From: Heterodera schachtii
Lineage: Eukaryota; Nematoda; Chromadorea; Rhabditida; Heteroderidae
DNA length: 64,000 bases
Assembly (NCBI GenBank): GCA_023374025.1
Contig: SIJG01000038.1
Span: 83,797-147,796 of the forward strand
Direction of reading: 5' to 3'
This document shows positions 46,681-55,645 of the stretch, one piece after another (position 1 is the stretch's first letter; every line of letters begins with the position of its first letter). The position numbers were made by a program, and so were the translations under genes. Under the pieces are notes generated by a model, which was not told where the DNA came from, ran no database searches, and saw only the letters and a list, made by a program, of their open reading frames with translations.

Positions 46681-47480
46681 CATTGGCATTTCTGTTGAAT
46701 TATTTATTTTCTCTTTTATACTTTTCATTGATGATATAATTTTTGTTTTTTCTTTTGATATTTCTTTTTCACTTTTGTTTTTATACTGTATAATTTGAAT
46801 TATTTTGTACTGTAGTGGAAATAAATATTGGCCAAAATAAATATAATCGAGTCAAATTAATTTGGTTCGGGCATTCTATAAGCAATTGCATGTAAACAGG
46901 CAAAAAAAGGTCAGTTTGGGCTATCAAGAAAATGGCGCGATTGCTTGATCTGTTTGCTCATTAAATTTTGCTAATTTGTAAGCGTTTGATTTTTTGTTTC
47001 TAATTTTTAAATTTTTTCACAAGTTTGAGTTAAATGTTTTGACTCGAATATTTTTAGAGGAAATAGTCCGTTTCTATGCCTAAAAATTATTTTTTCAAAT
47101 TTTATTTTACTGTCATATTGTCCAACTGTCGGATTGATAAAGTCGCGCCTAAAAATTTGATCAAACACAAGAGTCTTACATAATTCAAATATACAATTTT
47201 TTACACAAAATTAATCAAAAAAAATGAAAAAGAAAATAAAAAATAAACAAACAATTCAAAATTGAAAAAAAGACAAAAACTCGAAAGAAATTGTGAAAAA
47301 ATCTAAAAACAAATGAGTCGTTTTTTGTAAAAAAAAATTAATGAATTTATAAATACAAAAAAGGAAAATGACAAAACAACACAAAAAAAAAAGAAAATAC
47401 AAAAAGAGACAGAAGAAGCATAGAAAAGGAAAAAAGAATATACTAAAATTAAAAGAGTCAATCATTTTGTGGGAAAGGCC
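46681..47480. other. Family 3' flanks in two orientations, no gene
   Basis: The TTGGCCAAAATAA end of the inverted arm recurs at about 46830. A TATTGTCCAACTGTCGGATT motif lies at about 47118. From 47160 the A-rich 3' flank of the next copy begins. Confidence 0.45.
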
Positions 47481-47489
47481 AAGGATTTT

Positions 47490-47870
47490 TTATGAAAATG
47501 GCGACCTAATGAAAGTGCCAAATTTGTCATCGTATTCAGTTTCCAGAGCTTTTCTTTCTTCAATATCATCGGTTTCTGATTTTGCTTTTTCCAATTTTGC
47601 CTTTTCTTCCTCGGAATTTTCTTTCGTATTTTTGCATAATTTTTCCATTTTTTGCCCATATTCTTCTCGAATTATTTCAATTTCCGTTTGACCTTTTAAA
47701 ATTTGTTTTCCCTTTGGCATAATTTTATGGGGCCAATTTTTCTCTTCTTTAATTTCAAAATTTAATTCTTCCTCATTTACCAATTTTATTTCATAAGGGT
47801 CAGATTTTTCATTTTGCCAAAAATATTCCGAATTATAACTCAGAAGTTTCTTTTCTTTCTTGGCGTTTTC
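47490..47870 (-). pseudogene. Exon 4 fragment of the secreted family
   Basis: The minus strand is open from the IKLVNEEELNFEIKEEKNW block through IIREEYGQKMEKLCKNTKEN to FGTFIRSPFS at 47490. It is closest to exon 4 of the copy at 25098-25552. It is cut at about 47850, before the KQLPPLVKP segment. Confidence 0.6.
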
Positions 47871-47879
47871 TTTTGCATT

Positions 47880-49545
47880 TTTATATTTAAAGAAGAATAT
47901 TATGACAAACTTAGCAATTTCATTTCTTCAACATTTTCATAATAAATTTCTTCTTTCCCTTCAAATTAATTGGCCTATCTGCTGAATTATTTATTTATTT
48001 TCTCTTTTATCTTCTCATTCACAGTATTTTTATTGCGATTTGTTTTTTACTTCTGTGTTTATACGGTATACTTTGATTATCTATACTGTAGTGGAAATAA
48101 AAATTGGCCAAAATAACTGTTCATTTATAAAAAATGTTCAATTTTAAAAAAATTTTGAGAGATTTTTTTAAATGGCTAAAAATGTTCAAAGTATTTAAGT
48201 CGGATATAAGGGAAAGGAAATATTAATTGGTTTTATAAAAGCATGATCACTTTTAGAATTGGGATGAAATATGAAGAACTCTGCCAAAGGGCTCGCGAAC
48301 ATTTAGTTCGATTATATGCTGAAAATTCAGGGTTTAATTAGTTTAATTATTTTAATTAGGGAGACGACCAAATGTTTTTAAAAAAATTTGTAAAATATAA
48401 GTCGCTCCAGTGGCCTAGTTACTTCTTATTTTTTAGTTTTTTGAATTTAAATTTTTTTTTGCAAAATAAATTATGTTTTTGTTATTCTCTTGGATTCAAT
48501 TCCAAATTTTGTTAATGTTAAATTCGTTTGCGTAGCTGTTTATATTAAAAAAAATTTTAAGAATTTTTTAAACCAGCAATTTATGACTAACAATCTAACC
48601 CCTGAATTGTAAGTCGGAAAATGAATATGTATTATACCTTGGATAGAGCAGGGTCGATTTCTATTGTGAATCTTTAATTTTATGCCCCCATAGCAAGAAA
48701 TTGAAAAGTTATGGGGCCTCGAATATTGAAACTTTGGCTGTATTTTCACTTAAAATTGGTGGCCAAGTTGGTTAAATTCGAATTTTTGGAGCTCGAGTTC
48801 AATTCCAACATGTATTGGCAAAACTATTCTTTACCATCAAATACAAAGTGCCAAAATGAGCTTCATATTTTGTTGTGTTATTTATTTAACTTTTTCAAAA
48901 TTGTTGTGTCCTTTATTAATTTAATAAATTAAATGTTCTCAATGGAAAATAAAAAGCATTTAATTCTAACTATATTCATGCTAAAATATTTTTGTCTAAT
49001 GTTTTAATAGAGTATGTAATGATTAAAAAAAAATTAAAAAATAGAGTTTTTTATTTCATATTTAATCATTAAAAACTTTGGCATTTTTTACCCTGGCACA
49101 TGGGTCCATTTGGCTGAAATTTAAAACATTTTTCTTAAGAACCCAGGGGTGCTCTATCTACCCAAAAAATCTCATTCCGAAATCTCACGGACACTTGGCC
49201 ACCTCCCTTTGTAAGACACTTCCCTGGTGCGCCCTGAAAATATTTTAAATCTTCTGACAATTCTTCGCAATTTTATGGGTTTGCAAAAAAAAATAATAAA
49301 ATAAAGTTGTTTTAATTCAAGAATTTATAAAAATACAATTTAATTGATTAAAAAGGCTAAACAATTGAAAAAAGATGCAGTAAATAAGAAAGAAAAAATA
49401 TTAATCAAGTTAGAGACAGAATGAATATCATTGTTAAAAATATCAGATAATCAAATGATTTAATGAAAAAATGGATTTTTTTATATTTTCAATTTAAAAA
49501 ATATAAAAAATGGGAAAAGAAGACAGAATAATTCTCAATAAAAAA
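47880..49545 (-). repeat. Right arm of the second inverted duplication, with an insertion
   Basis: Reverse complement of 45110-46330. A block of about 450 bases (48945-49400) is not in the left arm. It contains a less AT-rich piece, CACTTGGCCACCTCCCTTTG, that may mark an inserted element. Confidence 0.7.
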
Positions 49546-49607
49546 TAAAAAACAATTGGAAAAGGGAAAAGACCAGCAGAATTTCGGCGGATGTTAACAA
49601 CCAAAAA

Positions 49608-51095
49608 TTAAGAAAATGGCGACGAATTGAAATTGCCAAATTTGTCTTTATATTCATCCTTCAGATTTTCTTTTTCGTCATAATCTTCTGTTTCTGATTT
49701 TGCTTTTTCCAATTTATTCTTTGCTTCCTTGGCATTTTCCTTGGCATTTTCGAATATATTTGCCATTACTCCTTCAAATTCTTTGCGAAGTTCGGAAATT
49801 TTGATTTCCGTCTCAGTCTTTGGTGCTTTTAACTCAATTTTCGCTTTAATTTCGCAATTTAATTCACCAATATTTACCATTTTCGTCTTCCTAATATCAA
49901 AAAGTCGAAAGAAATATTCATATAAAATCTCCAAATATTGGTATTTTTGGCATTTTTCTTCAAATTCCTTCCCAATTTTCTTACAGTGCCAATTCTCTCT
50001 CATCAAATACATAATGCCAAGATGGGCTTCAAATCTTTGTTGCAAATGCTTTTTCATTTTCTCAATTTCACATAAACCAAAAGAGATCATAAGTTCCTCA
50101 GAATGCCAATAAATAATTCCATTCTCTTTCAAGCGAAATAAATAATTTGAATATTCTTTTGCCATTTTAAAAAATTTCTCCAAATTTGTCGCTAATCCTT
50201 TGACAAATTCCGAAAAAGAGCACCTTCATTCTAAATTTTAAATTTGTTTGATATTAATTGATATATGTTAATTCTTACCCATGTAAATGTATCATCAAAT
50301 TTTGTTTTCACAATTATTTCATGTTTGTCACCATTTATTATGTCGTCTTTCCATCCTTCGTCTTTTTTTGCTTTTTCTTCCGCTTTTTTGAACATTTCCT
50401 CTAAATATTGTTCAAATATTTCTCCACAATTTTGTTGAATTATTTCGTCTAAACTTTCATTTGTTTTATAATTATTCGCTGTTTCAATTGCCAATTGCAA
50501 AATCATTTCATTAATTGGCAATTTTGATTCATCATTTAATCTCTCCGCATTCAACAACTTTGGTTCAAAACGATAATGGAACAATTTGTTTAATTTATAT
50601 CTATAATCTTTACTCCAAAATGATTTAAAATAAAATCGCGAAATTTTGACCAGACAATTCACCGCATAAATAATTGGTCCTTCAATTTCATATTTAAAAA
50701 TGAATTTTGGCTTCACTGTTGTAATTCCGACATACTGTTAAACAAATATTCATATAAAATGTCCAAATATTTACGATATTTTTGGCATTCCGTCCGTTCA
50801 TATTCTTCAAATTCCTTTCCAATTTTGGCACATTGCCAATTCTTTCTCATAAAATATACCATGCCAAGGTGAGTTTCGTATTTTTGCTTTGTAAATTCAC
50901 TGATTTGCATTTTCTGATCATTTCTCATAAATGCCATTAGCATTAGGTCGTCTCCCTAATTAAATTGGATTATTAAATATACATAATTACCTATTAATTG
51001 ACTCACCGTTGGATTTGCATTTGAAAAGGGCAATAAAAGTTTTTGTAAAAAACAATACTAAAAAATATAGCAGAAACAGAATAAAGCATTGGATT
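49608..51095 (-). pseudogene. Secreted family gene, all regions present but broken
   Basis: The minus strand holds exon 1 (about 51085-51010, with shifted frame before the FSNANPT end), exon 2 (50955-50279) and exon 3 (from 50230). Exon 2 is 677 bases, one short of phase, with the shift near the end of the YEYLF segment at about 50735. Exon 3 lacks one base in GCTCTTTTTCGG. Downstream, MAKEYSNYL, NWHCKKIGKEFEEKCQKY is fused directly to the NIGELNCEIKAK tail; the KQLPPLVKP part and the intron are gone. The same exon-3 base is missing in the copy at 52145. This is a pseudogene with much sequence preserved. Confidence 0.65.
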
Positions 51096-51780
51096 TTCTT
51101 TATTTAAATAATTTGACTTTATACGGGGACAAATTATAAAATATATTCAATTAATAAAAGTGAGTGAAAAACATTTTACTGGGTTATTTGGGGGTCTGAG
51201 CACGAATAGGAAGAAAATTGTGCAAAAATTCAGAAATGACTATAAAACACCAAACCAATGGCAAAGGAGCGTTGTTATACAATTACAAAAAGTTTTAATT
51301 TACAAAATTTATGTATGCTTTTAAAATTTTTAAAATTTTTTTGCTAAAAAACATTTTTTTGTCTAAATTTCAAAATTTCTTAAAAAATTACAAAAATTTC
51401 CGATTTTTTAGATTTTTTTTAATTCCAAAAAAAATGTGGACCCTTAGAGGTTTATTTTTAGCTTCTTTATGCAGGTTTTCTTAAATTATTTCATATTAAT
51501 GTAAGATTTTAATCAATGATTACGTTTAATGTTTAAATTAAACGAAGAATTTTAATCAATTTTGGCAATTTTTCATTTTGGATAAACATTTAGGCCAATT
51601 AGTTAGAATTAATGTAAGATTTTAATCAATGATTACGTTTAATGTTTTTATATATCCCTTTATTTTAATTGGATAGATTGTTTAATTTTTTAAATAATTT
51701 TTGAATTAACTTTTTATGTAAAAATTTAAACAATAATTAAAAGAATATTTAATTGAATTTTAATCTAATCATTTTTTAAT
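51096..51780. other. AT-rich spacer with the upstream-type repeat
   Basis: The TTTTAATCAATTTTGGCAATTT repeat lies at about 51545-51640. A short GTCTGAGCACGAATAGG motif is at about 51193. No gene is seen. Confidence 0.4.
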
Positions 51781-51885
51781 TAGATTGAGGACAAAATGCT
51801 AATTGCAGTTATGAAAGGCTATCCGAAAATTAAAATTACGAATATTCTTAGCAGAAATACGAAGCTCACCTTGTTATTAAACCAG
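51780..51885 (+). pseudogene. Exon 2 start fragment of the secreted family
   Basis: After ATTAG, the sequence encodes EDKMLIAVMKGYPKIKIT, then loses its frame before the NWxC motif. Only about 100 bases remain. Confidence 0.55.
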
Positions 51886-52034
51886 TGATTTTCACTCTTA
51901 CGCATATTTTTTTTATATTTAAGTATTAGCTAATTTCTTAAGAAAAATATTTTTTAATTTACCTTTAAGTTAATAAATTCAAATAATATTAATAGGCTTT
52001 AAATTCATTTGAATATTTAATTTTATTAAGAAAA

Positions 52035-53230
52035 AATAATTTTTTATTCTTTTTCTCTAAACCATTTTTAATTTATTATTCATATTGCTTCAATTCACAT
52101 TTGAGTAATCAGAGTAATTAATTTGTCTAATTATTTTTAATTAGAGATGACAAAATGCTAATTGCGTTTGTGAGAAATGATCAGAAAATACAAATCAGTG
52201 AATATACAAAGGAAAAATACGAAGCATACCTTGGCATTTTGTATTATATGAGAAAAAATTGGCAATGTGAAAAAATAGCAGATGAATTTGAAGAATATGA
52301 ACGGACAGAATGCCAAAAGTATCGCAAATATTTGGACATTTTGTACGAATATTTGTGCAGAGAATACGCCGGAATTCCAACAGTGAAGCCAAAATTTGTA
52401 TTTAAAAAACGAATTGAAATTGAAGGCCCAATAATTTATGCGGTGAATTGTCTGGCCAAAATTTCGCAATTTTATTTTAAACCATCTTGGTATGAATATT
52501 GTGATTATAATTAAATAATTATGAGCCAAAATTATTGAATGAGGAGCGACTGAATTATGAAGTAAAATTTGAAAATCAACCAAAAATGCCAATTAATGAA
52601 ATGATTTTGCAATTGGCAATTGAAACAGCGAATAATTATAAAACAAATGAAAGTTTAGACGAAATAATTCAACAAAATTGTGGAGAAATATTTGAACAAT
52701 ATTTAGAGGAAATGTTCAAAAAAGCGGAAGAAAAAGCAAAAAAAGACGAAGGATGGAAAGACGACATAATAAATGGTGACAAACATGAAATAATTGTGAA
52801 AACAAAATTTGATGATACATTTACATGGGTAAGAATTAACATATATCAATTAATATCAAACAAATACAAAATTTAGACTGAAGGTGCTCTTTTTCGGAAT
52901 TTGTCAAAGGATTAGCGACAATTCAGAGAAATTTTTTAAAATGCCAAAAGAATTTTCAAATTATTTATGTCTAAGGAAAGAGAAAGGAAATATTTCTGTG
53001 CTTGATGGATACATGATCTCTTTTGGTTTATACGAAAATGAGAAAATGAAAAAACATTTGACGCAAAAATATGAAGCCCATCTTGGCGTTATGTATTTGA
53101 TGAGATAGAATTGGCACTGTGACAAAATTGGGAAGGAATTTAAAGAAATCTGTCAAAAATATCGCAAATATTTGGACATTTTATATGAATATTTCTTTCG
53201 ACTTTTTGTTGAAGGTTTATCTGAATTAAT
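52035..53230 (+). pseudogene. Secreted family gene with frameshifts and a nonsense codon
   Basis: A worn signal exon (52040-52110) is followed by exon 2 from about 52147 (NWQCEKIADEFEEYERTECQ, TVKPKFVFKKRIEIEG). Its frame stops at 52514 and resumes one base off at 52535 (PKMPINEMILQLAIETAN) to the donor after 52828. Exon 3 lacks the same base in GCTCTTTTTCGG as the copy at 49608-51095. It has TAG in place of the AGA or GAG codon before NWHC (53107-53109). Exon 4 is not recognisable. Confidence 0.65.
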
Positions 53231-53689
53231 GAAAAATTTCATCTGAAAAATGTTTTGTTTTATATTTAGGGAAAATAACATTAAAAAAGAATATTTTATT
53301 AATTAAAAAAAGACTTCAGAATCGGAAATATTCGTTATCTTGGCATTAAAATTGATTCGAAACTTACTTTTTAGGAACATTAAATTTATTTTACAAATAT
53401 TATAGACTTTCCTCCTCAAAATTTTTTCCATTTTTTTCAAAAATATTTCAAAATTTCATTCAGCATTTCTGCAATTCAATTCATGGATTTAAAAACAAAG
53501 TTTTTCGCTGTATGTATTATATTTAGATTAATTTTTTGGCATTTGTACAACTAATTTTTTAAATACGGTCATTCCGACATGAACAATTTTTACCCATTTT
53601 CTGATGGCATTTAATCCAATATTTTGAAAATCCGTTCAAACATGAAATTTTATAAATGTGAAAATGAAAAGAAAATTGAAATAATCTGA

Positions 53690-54060
53690 AAAGCAAATGA
53701 ATTTCGTGGAGACGAAGAATTTTTCATGAAAATGGCGACGAAATGAAATTGCCAAATTTAGCGTTTTCTTTTGCATTTTTATACATTTTTCATTTTTCTC
53801 AAATTCTTTCCGAATTTTTTTAATGTACGTTTGTCCTTTTAAAATTTGTTTTCCTTTTTGAATAGTTTTTATTGACTAATTTTTCTCCTCTTTAATATAA
53901 TTCTTCCTTATTTACCAATTTTATTTCATGAGGGGCATTTTCATGTTCAATTTAAATAGAGTTGACTTGTAAAAAACAAGTAAAAGAACCAATGAATTTA
54001 AGGAATTGAATTTTCATGAAAAATGTCGACTAATGAAAGTGCCAAAAATGGCTTTTCATT
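53690..54060 (-). pseudogene. Two C-terminal tail fragments of the secreted family
   Basis: The minus strand at about 53730-53950 carries remnants of the NEEEL...KNW...KGKQIL and EFExKMKxM segments. A second terminal block with ATGAAAATGGCGAC-like sequence lies near 54000-54050. No frame is intact. Confidence 0.5.
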
Positions 54061-54438
54061 TGACAAATTATCGCACTCCCTTTGTTTATTGTAATAATTG
54101 ATATTCCTAAATGTGTTTGCCGAAATTTTCTTTTTTTTTGCAGGTGCCACGCAACATCCGGACAATTCCTTAACCATTTCGTTGAAAGGCTTAATGAATA
54201 TAAACAATTTTTTAAGAATTAGCAAATTCATGGTTACTATAAGGGACTACACAATAAATTCATGGATTAGTTTTATGAGGATAAAAGGATAATATCCAGT
54301 AAACCGCCACTGTATCAGTCCTAATTTCCTATCACCCATAATACTGGTATGATTAGTCAAAATGTCGTTCGTTAGGATTAATTACCTACTATTTGGGCCG
54401 AGGCTTTATGCCACGCCAAAGAATTCCATTTGAGTAAA
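54061..54438. other. Spacer of unknown origin
   Basis: Bases 54300-54430 are less AT-rich (CACCCATAATACTGGTATG, GGGCCGAGGCTTTATGCC). No open frame is supported. Confidence 0.35.
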
Positions 54439-54439
54439 T

Positions 54440-55170
54440 GTTTTGGTGAGTTTGACCCATTGGGTCCTCAAAAACTCCTTTTATGATTTTACTAAATATA
54501 AACCGTTAAAAACTTATTAAAATAATACTCAAAAAATATTTTAAGTTGCGTGCCCTATTGACTGAGTGCGCAATTTTCTCAATAATTAATTTTAAAATTT
54601 TATCAGTGACACTTTTTAGCTTCTCCCCTGAAGTTTATAGTCGTCCCCAATTTTCATAACCAATCTTCCGGGGGAAGAACAATTTTTGCCCATTAAATCA
54701 CGCTTAATATGATATTTTGAAAACCCATTCTGTCCAACGAGCATTAATTTATGATTTTTGTTTTTTTTTTTGTCAAAAAAGATGTGTCGACTTGCAATAA
54801 ATGAATTTTGTAAATGTTCTGCTGACAAAAAGAAAAGAAAATGAAAATTATTTTTAATTTTATATAAATATAAATATGAAATTTAACGAAAAGCAAAGTT
54901 TAGACAAAAGGAAAATCAGTGAAAAGTGAAAGAAAAATTGAAAAAAAAATTGAAAAATAATCGAACATGGAAGAAGAAGACAGAAACATGCCCAATGAAA
55001 AACACACATTTCTATGGCATAGGGAATTAATTCGAAATCGGATTCAGCAAAAATTCGAAAAATTATTCTTCAGATTTCAATAAAATGTTTGTTAGCTTAA
55101 CTCCCTATGTTATTGAAATGCCAAAAATAAACAGTAAAAATAGGTAATGATTTCCAAAGCATTGCTTTTG
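54440..55170. repeat. Segmental duplicate of 34895-35540
   Basis: Direct copy with high similarity, including GGTGAGTTTGACCCATTGGG and AAGATGTGTCGACTTGCAAT. It has about 90 bases more than its partner around 54565-54655. Confidence 0.75.
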
Positions 55171-55199
55171 TGCCTTTAAAAATGTTGAAAATTGCGACG

Positions 55200-55400
55200 A
55201 AATTATTCCTTGGCATTTTCTTTCGTATTTTCATATATATTTTTTTATTTTTTGCTCAAATTCTTGCATAAAATTGTTCAATTTCGTTTGATAAATTTAT
55301 CTTTCCCTTTTTTTGCACATTTTTTGATTCGTTAATTTTTTCCAATAAATTTTGTTTAAATTGAAGAAACCAATTTTCCTTGAAAAATAAAAATTGATTA
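55200..55400 (-). pseudogene. Exon 4 tail fragment of the secreted family
   Basis: Minus-strand remnant equivalent to 35590-35760 (NENWFLQFKQNLLEKIN type). It is truncated where the upstream-type repeat begins. Confidence 0.5.
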
Positions 55401-55404
55401 AAAG

Positions 55405-55585
55405 TTTTAAATTAATTCTAATAAATTAAAAATGGCGGAAATGTTTATCAAAATGAAAAATTCCACAATTGATTAAAATTTTGCATTAATTCTAACCAAT
55501 TTTATAAAAATGGCGGAAATGTTTATCAAAACAAAAAATTGCAAGAATTGATTAAAATTTTACATTAATTTGAAATAAATATTCT
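55405..55585. repeat. Tandem repeat of about 75 bases upstream of the intact gene
   Basis: AAAAATGGCGGAAATGTTTA and ATTGATTAAAATTTTxCATTAATT occur twice. Related sequence precedes other copies (11861-11975 and 51540-51640). Confidence 0.55.
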
Positions 55586-55595
55586 TCAAAATCCT

Positions 55596-55603
55596 TATAA
55601 AAA
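55596..55603 (+). promoter_or_regulatory. Candidate TATA box of the intact family gene
   Basis: TATAAAAA lies 43-50 bases before the ATG at 55646. The surrounding ATTCTTCAAAATCCTTATAA is kept upstream of the decayed copy at 44395, which suggests a core promoter block. Confidence 0.4.
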
Positions 55604-55645
55604 TCTGTGCTAATTAATTTTTTTCATAATTACAAAAAATAGAGA

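Noticed and set aside
45350..48749. Matching 93- and 69-residue frames on the inverted arms
   Set aside because: Both lie inside the inverted repeat with no motif or signal peptide, and one is shorter through a frame change. No coding constraint is visible.
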